Positions 35,017 to 43,883 of a DNA stretch of 64,000 nt are shown here, piece by piece. The notes beneath the pieces were generated by a model that searched no databases, was not told where the DNA came from, and was given only the letters and a program-made list of their open reading frames with translations. Each line of letters begins with the position of its first letter. Position 1 is the stretch's first letter. The DNA lies in the NCBI GenBank assembly GCA_020073345.1, contig JAIQFI010000014.1:1-64000 (forward strand). Direction: 5' to 3'. The DNA comes from Terriglobia bacterium. Its GTDB lineage: Bacteria > Acidobacteriota > Terriglobia > Bryobacterales > Bryobacteraceae. The translations under genes were made by a program, and so were the position numbers.

Positions 35017-36426
35017 CTAGCGCTTTTCGGGGATCAGAACGAGGTCCATTTCCACCACTCCACCGCTGTCTATGTGAATGCTGGCGGGCGACCCGTCACC
35101 GCTGACACCCACTTCTTGAGTCTCTGCCTTCGATAGTTGCAGAGTATATTCACCGGGCGCCAGATCATCCAATTCGTAGACTCCTGCCGAATCGGTCTTT
35201 ACTGTCTTGCGATAGGCCGGCCCTGTTACCTCGATTTGCGCATTTGCGATGAAGGCCGGTCGGATGGGACGTTCCAAGCCGGACCTAAATTTCTCTGGCC
35301 CTCGTACATATCCCATAACGTGGCTAGTGCCTGGGGCCGGAGGGTTCCGAAGCAGGCGCAAGTCGATGCTAGCGATCTGTATGGGCTTAGTGCGGCTGCA
35401 ACCAATTCCGCCCTCTACTATCGGAAGGAATTGGGTCACCACTCCCCCGACGCGACGTCCGTCGAAAAAATAAGTTTCACCCTCCCAGTAGACGAAGTTT
35501 GTGAGCAGTACCAGACGCGTCCAATGAGGCATTCCCCAGAATCTCTCCTGGACGAACCCGATGGCCCAATCGCCGACCTTCCCATCGCCATCCGACGGCT
35601 GAAGATCGCCGTGGGCGCGCAACAAAGCGTCAATCGAGCGGCCGGCAAAAAGAACCTTTGCGGTGAATACGGCATGAGTTGGAGACAAAGGGCGAACGAA
35701 GGGAGGCTTACCCCTACAATCTCCACTGAAGAGAGATGAGCCTAACCCAGACAGGGTCAACATAAGAACGATATCTAGACCGAGAATGCCTACAAGGGTC
35801 ATCAGGAAAGCCAAGACTCGTTTCGCTGGAGAACATGGTCGAGACCGCAGAAGAGAGGGCCAGCCAGATTTATCGGTTCGCAACCAAAACAGTCCGACCA
35901 GAGCAAAGGGCGACGACCATGCAGCCAGTCGCGGCAGCAGCGCGATAGTCCACCTGGAGTAGACAAATATTGGAACGGCAAGCAACGCTACCGATAAAAA
36001 CACGATGGCGGCTCGTTTTTTTCCAGGCCAGATCCAGAAGGGAGGCAGCAATACGGCATAGAAGAGCGCCGCCAGTCCGATGGCGATAGCAGGAATAGGC
36101 GTCTCGAACCAGCCGACATTGTCGCGCCATACCAGAAAACCCGAATCCGGGTAGGCGAGGCAAAACGCTGCAACCGGCATCACGGCCAAGAAAGTGATTC
36201 CCGCCGACCTGCGGTTTCGAAGTGCAAGAAGGGAACCGAAGAGGAATCCTAGTCCGAGTAAGGCCAAGCCGGCAAGATCAAACCATCGCAAGTACCACGC
36301 TGGAGAGCGGTCCGCTAGGGGAGCCGACGCCATTCCGAATAAAGCGCACGCGACGAAACCAGCGATACAACCCAGTGTCACCGCAAGCCAGCTCACGATT
36401 TTTTGTACAAGCGAACGCTTTAGCAA
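35017..36426 (-). CDS. polytopic membrane protein with C-terminal carboxypeptidase-regulatory-like domain
   Basis: A 469-residue protein. The first 235 residues hold about seven hydrophobic segments; the middle is soluble; the last 90 residues form a carboxypeptidase-regulatory-like beta-sandwich (IEVTGPAYRKTVKTDSAGVY, then LDDLAPGEYTLQL). It starts with TTG 36426, with AGGAGG 5 bases upstream, so this rare start is well supported. The base composition around it looks less GC-rich than in the hopanoid operon, by eye. I recognise no named family; the domain mix suggests a cell-surface role. Confidence 0.75.
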   Translation of the reverse strand: MLKRSLVQKIVSWLAVTLGCIAGFVACALFGMASAPLADRSPAWYLRWFDLAGLALLGLGFLFGSLLALRNRRSAGITFLAVMPVAAFCLAYPDSGFLVWRDNVGWFETPIPAIAIGLAALFYAVLLPPFWIWPGKKRAAIVFLSVALLAVPIFVYSRWTIALLPRLAAWSSPFALVGLFWLRTDKSGWPSLLRSRPCSPAKRVLAFLMTLVGILGLDIVLMLTLSGLGSSLFSGDCRGKPPFVRPLSPTHAVFTAKVLFAGRSIDALLRAHGDLQPSDGDGKVGDWAIGFVQERFWGMPHWTRLVLLTNFVYWEGETYFFDGRRVGGVVTQFLPIVEGGIGCSRTKPIQIASIDLRLLRNPPAPGTSHVMGYVRGPEKFRSGLERPIRPAFIANAQIEVTGPAYRKTVKTDSAGVYELDDLAPGEYTLQLSKAETQEVGVSGDGSPASIHIDSGGVVEMDLVLIPEKR

Positions 36427-36745
36427 GGCGACCTCCTGCGGCTCCTTGTATATCGTTCCGAATCGCCTAGATCTTAAGAGAAAACCCAGTTAGTTTGACA
36501 CCAGACAATTTCCGAAGTTCCTTCGTTCGCGCCAGTCAGTGGTCATGGAAAATACGCACGATTCACAGCAAGATCTTGATTTGTTCGTCCTCCCTTGAGT
36601 ACCGACCAAGTTCGACGTCGCCACAACTAAGCGCAGCGCCGTCGATAATGGCGACTTTGCGGTCCGCAGTCTGCCAGGGAAGACCCCCCTTGCTCAGGTG
36701 GCGACTGGTACTCACCCAGCGATACAGAATGCGCGGCGGCCTATT
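36427..36745. other. 319-bp spacer with a possible gene remnant
   Basis: The spacer between two minus-strand genes is less GC-rich than its surroundings by eye. On the minus strand, GTG 36715 to the TGA at 36563-36565 reads about 50 codons of protein-like sequence (TADRKVAIIDGAALSCGD, ending DEQIKILL). The same frame is open back to the stop of the beta-helix gene. No ribosome site precedes it, and I recognise no family. It may be the tail of a lost gene. The promoter of the 35017-36426 gene should lie in the left part. Confidence 0.3.
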
Positions 36746-38296
36746 TTAGTTACCGGCGCATATGAAGTTGAACGGATCCGACGATCCCACTGTGCCAGTC
36801 ACAGTGAAGGACGCCGCGTTGATGTTGGTCACGATGAGAGCGATGGCCGTGGTCGAGTTGCTCACGGTGCATCGGTAAGTATCGGTGGCTGTGAACTGTG
36901 CGCCGCCAGCGAAGCTGATCGTGGACGTCCCGGCGATAAGCGTGCCGCTGCCCATCACGAAATGAGCGTTCTGAAATGGAGCGCCAGCCACCGATAGCAG
37001 GCTCGGCGGATTCGTTTGGATGGATTGGAACCCGGAAAGGTTGACCGGGAGCCCACCGCCAAGGTTGGTGACGGAGGCCCGCAGCAGGTTTCCGCTGCCG
37101 CTGTTGATCGCGGGATAGACGCCTGGGAAGCTCGTCGAGATGTTTTTGAACGAGTCGTTCACGCTGGTGAAGTCTTCGATGGTGCCCTTCGCCATCGTAT
37201 CCGGGCAACCATCCGCTGGACTCTGCACGGACGACAGCAGCACGATGCCGCCGATTCCAAGGTTCGAGTAGGAATTGCCTGATGAATTCACGTGCCGGAT
37301 GATCGACTGGCAATTCGCCTGGACGAAGACCGCAGCGTAGTCGGGCGCATAGGCGCTCGGATTCTCGGTGATGATGTTGTCTTGAACATTAAACACCGGC
37401 AGGATCACGCCGCAGTAGGTGTAGGCCGCCACCGCCTGAAAGGCGCTGCGGATGGTGTTGTTCCGCACCGTCCAGCCGAGATAGTCGTTATTGATCGTCG
37501 GGCAGACCGCACCTACGCCAAACGTGCCGGAGATCAGCTTGATCGCGCTCGAGGCGTAGTGCTCCATGCGATTGTCGGCGATCCGGACTTCGCGCACGGC
37601 CAGCGTGTAGATGCCGTGGTCGCCGTTCCCGTCGCCGGTGAGGGTGTTGTTGACGATCCAAGCCTTCTTGCCGTTGGCGATATTGAGCGGGTTCGAGACG
37701 TTGTTTCCGGCGGCGGTGTTGGTCCTGATGTCGCAGTCCTCGACCACCAGCGTATCGAACAGGTCCGTGTAATTGTCCTTGCCGGCAATGATCAGGCCGA
37801 AGTTGAAGCCGGCCGAATTAAAGCGGATGAACTGGAACGTCTGACCCACCGAAGTCGCTGCGGGATTGGAGCCACGCACCACGGCTGCCATGCCCAGGTC
37901 GGTCGAGAGCGGGGTCGTGTTCACGGCTATGTCGATCATGGTCAGCGAGAAGTCGGTCGCGAACGCCTTCTGGGCTGCCGAATGATTGGTGTGGAAGGTG
38001 ATGCTGGCCTGGGGACCGTCGCCGTGAACGTAGAGCGCGCACGGCAGCGTGACCACGTCGGATACGTTGTACTGGCCGCGCGGGAAGTAGAGGCTCGGCA
38101 CCGTTGGCGTGTAACTCGTCGCACAAGCGCTGTTCGCCGCATTCTGAATTGCAGTAGTGTTATCGAAGCTCGCATTCCCGAGCGCTCCGAAGTCTGTCAC
38201 GTCGAATGTTCGGCCGAAAAGGGAACAGGAGACGAGGAGAAAGAAAAGGCCGGCTCTGTGAAGCAAGGTGGTGCGCGGCGTGAGACAGCAAGTCAT
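36746..38296 (-). CDS. secreted right-handed beta-helix (pectate-lyase-like) protein
   Basis: The 516-residue protein begins with a signal peptide and then FDVTDFGALGNASFDNTTAI, the classic opening of pectate-lyase-superfamily beta-helices. Many short strands with Asn/Gly turns follow. The last 80 residues form a separate module (starting near GTSTISFAGGAQFTATDTY and ending FICAGN) that looks like a small C-terminal beta domain I have seen attached to unrelated secreted or phage-like proteins. GGAGG lies 9 bases before the ATG. Polysaccharide binding or cleavage is the likely role, without a visible catalytic signature. Confidence 0.85.
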   Translation of the reverse strand: MTCCLTPRTTLLHRAGLFFLLVSCSLFGRTFDVTDFGALGNASFDNTTAIQNAANSACATSYTPTVPSLYFPRGQYNVSDVVTLPCALYVHGDGPQASITFHTNHSAAQKAFATDFSLTMIDIAVNTTPLSTDLGMAAVVRGSNPAATSVGQTFQFIRFNSAGFNFGLIIAGKDNYTDLFDTLVVEDCDIRTNTAAGNNVSNPLNIANGKKAWIVNNTLTGDGNGDHGIYTLAVREVRIADNRMEHYASSAIKLISGTFGVGAVCPTINNDYLGWTVRNNTIRSAFQAVAAYTYCGVILPVFNVQDNIITENPSAYAPDYAAVFVQANCQSIIRHVNSSGNSYSNLGIGGIVLLSSVQSPADGCPDTMAKGTIEDFTSVNDSFKNISTSFPGVYPAINSGSGNLLRASVTNLGGGLPVNLSGFQSIQTNPPSLLSVAGAPFQNAHFVMGSGTLIAGTSTISFAGGAQFTATDTYRCTVSNSTTAIALIVTNINAASFTVTGTVGSSDPFNFICAGN

Positions 38297-38620
38297 GATT
38301 CAAAACCTCCGATTCGCTTCCACCGTAAGACCGGGGGCCCATTCGACATGAGGAACTGCGACTGGATTGGCAAGAAAATAATGCAGTTCAGCGTTAACCA
38401 AATGCCGGACCGCTCTTGACCTGGGGTGCAAAGACTTCCATTGGATGACGGCGTACTCGGAATGTTCCTGGTTTTCAACTGCTTGAATTGGACGCCGCTT
38501 CGCAACCTCGCGAAAACGCAATGCCGGAAGGAGGAATTCACGAAAAATGCCCGACCCTTTGGCTTCTTACACTTTTTGGGTTCGTTTTGTCGCTGCGTTT
38601 TTCGCGGTGGCGGCGCTGGG
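38297..38620. other. 324-bp intergenic stretch
   Basis: This lies between the beta-helix gene and rnj, both on the minus strand. Short frames exist on each strand, but none has a ribosome site or protein-like composition. GGAGG for the downstream gene lies at 38306-38310. I see no clear terminator for rnj and no strong promoter boxes. Confidence 0.35.
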
Positions 38621-40291
38621 TCAGACTTCCAAAATCACCGGCATAATCAGCGGGCGTCGCGAGGTTTGCTTGTTCAGGAACCGCTTCAGATCGGTGCGGA
38701 TCTTTTCCTGCATCACGCCCCAATCGCCGCGCTCCTCGGCGGTCGATGACTCCAGAGTCTTCAGGACCACCTGGCGGGCCTCCTGCAACACTCCGGTGCT
38801 GTCTTCGGAGGACATAAAGCCGCGGCTCACGATTTCGGGCAAGCCTTCGCAGCGCCCGGTGCTCTTGCTGATGGCGATGATAGGCAGTACGAATCCGTCC
38901 TCGGAGAGATGACGGCGGTCGCGTATCACGAACTCCTCCACCACTTCATCCAGCGTGCCGGAATCGATGCACACACGGCCGACCGGCACATCCTCTGCCT
39001 TGCGTGCTCCGTGGTCGTCGATTTCCAGCGTGTTGCCGGACTCCAGAATGAACGTCTCCTTCAAGCCCGAGTGGCTCAAATGCTGGGCCAGCTTGGCGTG
39101 CCGGGCGAGCTGCCGGTATTCGCCATGAACCGGCACGAAATACTTCGGCCGGACCAGATTCAGAACCAGGCGCAGCTCCTCGGCGCTGCCGTGACCGGAG
39201 ACGTGAATGGGCGGGTTCATGGTTCCGTAGACCACATCGGCGCCGCGCCGTGAGATGTGGTTGATCATCCGGTAGATGCCTTTTTCGTTCCCGGGGATGA
39301 TGCGGGCGCTCAACGCCACGGTATCGCCGCGCTCGATCGAAAGATGTTTGTGATTGTCCACGGCCACGCGCGACAGCGCCGACATCGGCTCGCCCTGCGT
39401 CCCGCTCACGACTGCCACGACCTTGTTGGGAGGCAGGGACATAGCGTCCTGAGGCCGCAAGAGCACGCCGTCGGGGATGGTGAGGAGTCCCAGATCGTGC
39501 GCGATTTCGGTGGTATTGGTCATGCTGCGGCCGAAAAACGCGACTTTGCGGCCGTACTGATGCGCGAAATCCAGAATCTGCTGGAGGCGGTGAATGGAGG
39601 AGCTGAAGCAGGAGATCACCAGGCGGCGCGGCGAGCGCACGAACAGGTCCTCCAGCCGCGGCCCCACAGCGCGCTCACTTTCGGTGTAGCCGGGACGATC
39701 GACGTTGGTCGAATCCGACATCAACAGCAGTACGCCGCGCTTGCCGTACGCAGCCAGCGTGTGCAGGTCGAACAGAAGATTATCGGTGGGCGTCGGATCG
39801 ACCTTGTAATCGCCGGTATGGATGATCACGCCGAGGGGCGTGGTGATGGCCAGCGCCACGCAGCTTACCAGCGAGTGTGTGACGTGGATGAATTCGATAG
39901 AGAAGGGCCCTAGTTCCAGCCGATCGCCGGGCTTGACCGTGTTGAGCTTGGCGTCATCGGTCATCTGATGCTCTTCCAGGCGCCGTTCCACCAGCGCCAG
40001 AGTGAAGGCCGTGCCGTACACCGGCACGGAAATCTGCTTCAGCAGAAACGGCACGCCGCCGATGTGATCCTCGTGGCCGTGCGTCAGGATCAGGCCGCGG
40101 ACGTGGGCTGCGTTCTGTTCCAGGTAGGAGAAATCGGGGGTGACGATATCGACGCCCAGGAGCTCATCGTCCGGGAACATCATCCCGGCGTCCACTACGA
40201 TGATGTCGTCGCCGTAGCGGATGGCCATGGAGTTCATTCCGAACTCGCCCAGGCCGCCGAGAGGGATGATCTTCAGCTTTTGATCGGACAA
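38621..40291 (-). CDS. rnj: ribonuclease J
   Basis: RNase J is a metallo-beta-lactamase-fold nuclease with 5'-exo and endonuclease activity on mRNA and rRNA. The 556-residue product has the zinc motif HGHEDH at 71-76, a later DSTN, the beta-CASP region and the C-terminal HVSGHGSAEELR and FVPVHGEYR motifs. It starts with TTG 40291; this gives the usual N-terminus (KIIPLGGLGEFGMN), and no upstream ATG fits. The length is normal. No strong Shine-Dalgarno is visible. Confidence 0.95.
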   Translation of the reverse strand: MSDQKLKIIPLGGLGEFGMNSMAIRYGDDIIVVDAGMMFPDDELLGVDIVTPDFSYLEQNAAHVRGLILTHGHEDHIGGVPFLLKQISVPVYGTAFTLALVERRLEEHQMTDDAKLNTVKPGDRLELGPFSIEFIHVTHSLVSCVALAITTPLGVIIHTGDYKVDPTPTDNLLFDLHTLAAYGKRGVLLLMSDSTNVDRPGYTESERAVGPRLEDLFVRSPRRLVISCFSSSIHRLQQILDFAHQYGRKVAFFGRSMTNTTEIAHDLGLLTIPDGVLLRPQDAMSLPPNKVVAVVSGTQGEPMSALSRVAVDNHKHLSIERGDTVALSARIIPGNEKGIYRMINHISRRGADVVYGTMNPPIHVSGHGSAEELRLVLNLVRPKYFVPVHGEYRQLARHAKLAQHLSHSGLKETFILESGNTLEIDDHGARKAEDVPVGRVCIDSGTLDEVVEEFVIRDRRHLSEDGFVLPIIAISKSTGRCEGLPEIVSRGFMSSEDSTGVLQEARQVVLKTLESSTAEERGDWGVMQEKIRTDLKRFLNKQTSRRPLIMPVILEV

Positions 40292-40405
40292 GTCTCAAGC
40301 GTAACAACTTTTGTCGCGCACAACGCAGCAGGACGCGATCTCTCGTGATTCTGCCGCGATGCGGTGCGCGCCCTACGCTGTGCGCTTTGCGGGGGTCCGG
40401 ACTCT

Positions 40406-41605
40406 TCAGCGAGGAATTTCGCGGCCCAGGTAGCGGGAGACGGCCGACCAAAGCTCGTTGGCGTCGATCGGTTTGGACAGGAATGCCTGCATGCCGATGG
40501 CGCGGCACTGCTCGCGCACCTGATCCGAGCAACTGGCAGTCAGCGCGAGAATCGGAACGTCGCGGTAGCTGTCCATCCGGCGGATTTTCGCGGCTGCTTC
40601 CAGACCGTTGATGTCGGGCATCTGCAGATCCATGAGGATCAGGTCGTAATGCCGCCGCGTGACCGCAACCAGCGCTTCGCGACCCGAGGCCACGCAATCC
40701 ACATTCTTGAGGCGGCGCTGCAGGACGTGGCGCAGTACCGTGATGCCGATCGGATCATCCTCCACGGCGAGCACGGCGGGACCGGGGTCAGCCAGGCGGG
40801 CATGCTGGCCAGCGGGCGGCGCGGCTGGACGGCGCAGAGGGACTTCCAGCGTGAACGTGGAGCCTACGTCAGGACGGCTTTCGACACGGATCTCGCCGCC
40901 CATGAGCGTGGCCAGCTTGTGCGCCAGCGCAAGACCCAATCCGAGTCCCGGATATGCGCGCGCAAGGCCGCTTTCGCCCGGCCGGAAGGATTCGAAAAGG
41001 CTGTCCAGTTTGTCGGCGGGAATGCCTATCCCGGTGTCACGCACCTCGGCCATGAGCACGCCGGGCTTGTGCTGCTCCGTGGTTCTCATGGACACGCGGA
41101 CGTCGACCGATCCCGTATGGGTGAACTTGATGGCGTTGTTTACCAGGTGCCCCAGCAGTTCCCGTAGGCGCGCTGCGTCCCCCAGCAGGGTTTCCGGAAG
41201 CCCGCTGTCGAGCGTCAGCCGCAGGGCGATCTGCTTCAGTGCGGCTTTGGGGCGCTGCTGCGCGAGGGCCGCATCGAGCATCTCTTTTACGCTAAACTCC
41301 GTCTCCTCCAGGCCGATCTGCCCAGCTTCCAGCGCCGCGTATTGCAGGCTGGAATTCAGAAGCTCGGAGAGCGATTCGGCGCACAAATGGGCAGCGTTGA
41401 GGTAATCGCGCTGGTCCTCGTCGATGCTGGTTTCCAGTAGCAGGTCGAGCATGCCCAGGATCCCGCTTAAGGGCGTGCGGATCTCGTGGTTCAGGCTGGC
41501 CAGGAAGACGCCCTTGATCTGATCGAGCTGCGGCTTGTCGGGCTGCGCAATAACCAGGTCAGGAGTATCCTGCGTCTCGTCCGGTGGAGCTACGTGAACA
41601 ACCAT
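40406..41605 (-). CDS. soluble hybrid histidine kinase-response regulator
   Basis: A 399-residue protein without membrane segments. A short N-terminus leads into HisKA with His40 in LNHEIRTPLSG, then an ATPase domain with N box (HLVNNAIKF), DTGIGIP and GLGLGLA loops, and a C-terminal receiver domain with the acceptor Asp in LILMDLQMPD and the conserved Lys in FLSKPID. It has no PAS or other sensory domain, so the input must come by protein contact or through an unrecognised partner. It stands alone, upstream of rnj on the same strand. Confidence 0.92.
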   Translation of the reverse strand: MVVHVAPPDETQDTPDLVIAQPDKPQLDQIKGVFLASLNHEIRTPLSGILGMLDLLLETSIDEDQRDYLNAAHLCAESLSELLNSSLQYAALEAGQIGLEETEFSVKEMLDAALAQQRPKAALKQIALRLTLDSGLPETLLGDAARLRELLGHLVNNAIKFTHTGSVDVRVSMRTTEQHKPGVLMAEVRDTGIGIPADKLDSLFESFRPGESGLARAYPGLGLGLALAHKLATLMGGEIRVESRPDVGSTFTLEVPLRRPAAPPAGQHARLADPGPAVLAVEDDPIGITVLRHVLQRRLKNVDCVASGREALVAVTRRHYDLILMDLQMPDINGLEAAAKIRRMDSYRDVPILALTASCSDQVREQCRAIGMQAFLSKPIDANELWSAVSRYLGREIPR

Positions 41606-41676
41606 GCCGAAATACTTCCTTCGGCAGTTTCCCAGGCGCAGTTTAGGGGTTTACTTTAGCACTCATGTACCAGAGA

Positions 41677-42480
41677 CTATTGCTTTTTGGCGGGTGACGG
41701 AGCCTTTTTCTCGTCTTTCGCTGGTGCCGGTTTAGGCTGATCGACCTCGTCGCCGAAGGTGATGGTCGTAGTGGCCCGGAACTGCTTATAGTCCTCATAG
41801 CGAACGGTTTGCTTGATACGCTGGTCGTACTCGGGGAAGTGCAGTGTGGCGTTGGCGATGGTATAGGTGGGGAACCAGTATTGGCCATCGATCTGTTCCC
41901 TGTAGGTCTCGAACTTGGGGTAAGCGTTCCCTTTTTTGAAAACGCCGGTGCCGCGGCCGTAGCTCTTCACGATCTGCAGGTCGCGATCGTCCACCCAGAC
42001 GATCCCTTCGAAGTAGCGCTGGCCGGCGTCGACTTTCTTGGGTTTTACGGCAAACGCGTAGCACCCAATCTCATCGAGCTTCTCCTTGCCGAGATAGCGG
42101 ATCAAGTACTTGGGCAGTTCGGTCGTGGTCAACACGAAGGGTTGGACGCTGCGCAAGTCCTCCAGGTCCTCCGGGGTGAGGAGGATGTGATCGAGTGTAG
42201 AAACCGGGGCGCGCACCACATGCTCGGTCCGCTTTCCGGCCGTATCGAAGACGATGTCGGAAACCGTCTCCCAACGGCCGGTGGCGGTTCCGGACGGCTC
42301 CAGTTCCTGAATCCGCGCGGTCTGCCGGTAGGTGTAGTTCTCGCGGGCCTTGGCAAATTGGGCTTCTTTGGCTGCAAACTTTTGGACGATCTCGTCGATC
42401 TGGGCTTGCGACGGGTCCGGCGCATCCGCGGCAATAAGAAGCCCGGCGGCTCCAAGAATCATCAGGCCGAATAAGCGCAT
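41677..42480 (-). CDS. LolA-like exported protein of unknown function
   Basis: The 267-residue protein has a signal peptide (cleavage near LLIAADA), a helical start, and then a run of strands typical of the LolA/LolB-like fold: GRWETVSDIVFD, YFEGIVWVDDRDLQIVKSYG and GQYWFPTYTIANATL. The last 30 residues are Pro/Lys/Ala-rich and probably disordered. AAGGAG lies 5 bases before the ATG. Proteins of this shape are frequent in Acidobacteria, with unknown role. It lies just behind the acyl-CoA dehydrogenase on the same strand. Confidence 0.8.
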   Translation of the reverse strand: MRLFGLMILGAAGLLIAADAPDPSQAQIDEIVQKFAAKEAQFAKARENYTYRQTARIQELEPSGTATGRWETVSDIVFDTAGKRTEHVVRAPVSTLDHILLTPEDLEDLRSVQPFVLTTTELPKYLIRYLGKEKLDEIGCYAFAVKPKKVDAGQRYFEGIVWVDDRDLQIVKSYGRGTGVFKKGNAYPKFETYREQIDGQYWFPTYTIANATLHFPEYDQRIKQTVRYEDYKQFRATTTITFGDEVDQPKPAPAKDEKKAPSPAKKQ

Positions 42481-42510
42481 GGAATCTCCTTCTTCCTTAG
42501 ACGAGCATCG

Positions 42511-43689
42511 CTACGTCCGGTTTCCGAGTAATTGTTTGGCGATGGTCAATCGCTGCATATTGCTGGTGCCTTCATAAATCCGGCCGATCTTGGCGTCGCG
42601 ATATAGTTTTTCGACCGGGTAATCCTTGGTAAAACCGACGCCTCCCAGAACTTCGACGGCTTTCGAGGCCACCCTTTCGGCTACCTGCGACGCATAGTAC
42701 TTGCACATGGCTGCTTCCATCAGATAAGGCCGTCCGGCGTCTTTGAGCCGCGCCGCGTTGTACACCATCAGGCGGGCGGCTTCCACTTCCACCGCCATCT
42801 CCGCCAATTCGAATTGTACTCCCTGAAATTCCGCGATCGGCTTGCCGAACTGTTTGCGCTGGCGGGCGTAATCGATGGCGTGACCCAGCGCGCCTTCGGC
42901 CAGGCCGGTCATCTGCGCGCCGATTCCGATGCGGCCCTGGTTCAGCGTTTCGATGGCAATTTTGTAGCCCTGCCCGACTTCGCCGATGATGTTGGCCTTG
43001 GGTATGCGGCAATCATCCAGGATCAGCTCGCAGGTGGAGGACGCGCGGATGCCCAGTTTGTCTTCTTTCTTGCCGACCGCGAATCCGGGGAAATCGCGCT
43101 CGATCAGAAATGCCGTGATGCCCTTGTAGCCTGCCTCGGGATTAACTGTGGCGAACAGCAAGAACAAACTCGCTTCGGCAGCGTTGGTGATCCAGAGTTT
43201 CCGTCCGGTGAGGCGATATTCGTCCCCGGACTCCGCTGCGCGCGTCGTCAGCGCAAACGCATCCGAGCCCGATCCGGCTTCGGACAATGCATAACTGGCG
43301 ACGGCGTCCTTGGCGGCGCGGGGCAGCCAGCGCCGCCGTTGGTCTTCACTTGCCCACTGCAGGAGCGCGTTGTTGAACAACGTGTTCTGCACGTCCACGA
43401 TCACCGAAGCGGAAGGGTCCACCTTAGCCAGCTCCTCGATCGCCAGGATCGCCTGGAAAAATGTTCCGCCTTGCCCGCCATATTCTTCTGGAACGTCGAC
43501 GGCCATGAGTCCCAGGTCGAACAATTCGGTTATCAATTCCTTGCGGAAGACGCCGGCATCGTCCATGGCGCGCACGTGCGGAGCCAGGCGCTCGGCCGCG
43601 AACCTCCTGACGGAGGCCTGAAACATGGATTCTTCTTCGCTGAGCTGAGTCAGCGGCGCCGCGGCGGGATGCTTGTCGGCGGCCAGCAT
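42511..43689 (-). CDS. acyl-CoA dehydrogenase
   Basis: An FAD enzyme that introduces the alpha-beta double bond in acyl-CoA. The 392-residue protein has the signatures YALSEAGSGSDA and QFGKPIAEFQ, and the C-terminal catalytic Glu in IGRIYEGTSN, which is the placement found in short-chain/butyryl-type enzymes. The ATG at 43689 fits the family length; the frame is open 180 codons further, but those overlap the divergent amidase genes. A TATACA-like box lies just upstream. It may be cotranscribed with the exported protein 30 bp downstream. Confidence 0.93.
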   Translation of the reverse strand: MLAADKHPAAAPLTQLSEEESMFQASVRRFAAERLAPHVRAMDDAGVFRKELITELFDLGLMAVDVPEEYGGQGGTFFQAILAIEELAKVDPSASVIVDVQNTLFNNALLQWASEDQRRRWLPRAAKDAVASYALSEAGSGSDAFALTTRAAESGDEYRLTGRKLWITNAAEASLFLLFATVNPEAGYKGITAFLIERDFPGFAVGKKEDKLGIRASSTCELILDDCRIPKANIIGEVGQGYKIAIETLNQGRIGIGAQMTGLAEGALGHAIDYARQRKQFGKPIAEFQGVQFELAEMAVEVEAARLMVYNAARLKDAGRPYLMEAAMCKYYASQVAERVASKAVEVLGGVGFTKDYPVEKLYRDAKIGRIYEGTSNMQRLTIAKQLLGNRT

Positions 43690-43715
43690 CACCTTGATTG
43701 TATAGTGACTACGAA

Positions 43716-43883
43716 ATGACTGACTGGAAAGCACTGGCCGCCGCCGCCGAGCCGCCTGTACCCGAGGACCTGTTGCCGGACGTGATCCCGGCCCTTGAGA
43801 AGCTGGAAGCCGCGTTCCGGCCGCTGGAGCGAGCGCTGCCACCCGATACGCTCCTCTGGACCAGCTGCGAGGACGACGCGTGA
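43716..43883 (+). CDS. 55-residue protein coupled to an amidase
   Basis: A short acidic protein (begins MTDWKALAAAAEPP, ends WTSCEDDA) with a helix-forming middle (ALEKLEAAF). Its stop overlaps the GTG start of the amidase by four bases, so it is translated just before and probably together with it. A TATAGT box at 43701-43706 is 9 bases from the ATG. It is much too short for GatC and does not match it. The overlap and composition argue for a real gene, perhaps an amidase partner or a translational leader. Confidence 0.6.
   Translation: MTDWKALAAAAEPPVPEDLLPDVIPALEKLEAAFRPLERALPPDTLLWTSCEDDA

Noticed and set aside
37292-38419. A 375-codon plus-strand frame opposite the beta-helix gene
   Set aside because: It mirrors the coding strand codon by codon, is full of Arg/Val/Gly/Asp typical of antisense frames in GC-rich DNA, and has no family likeness.
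43716-43883. The small gene before the amidase as gatC
   Set aside because: At 55 residues it is too short and lacks the GatC pattern; no gatB is near.
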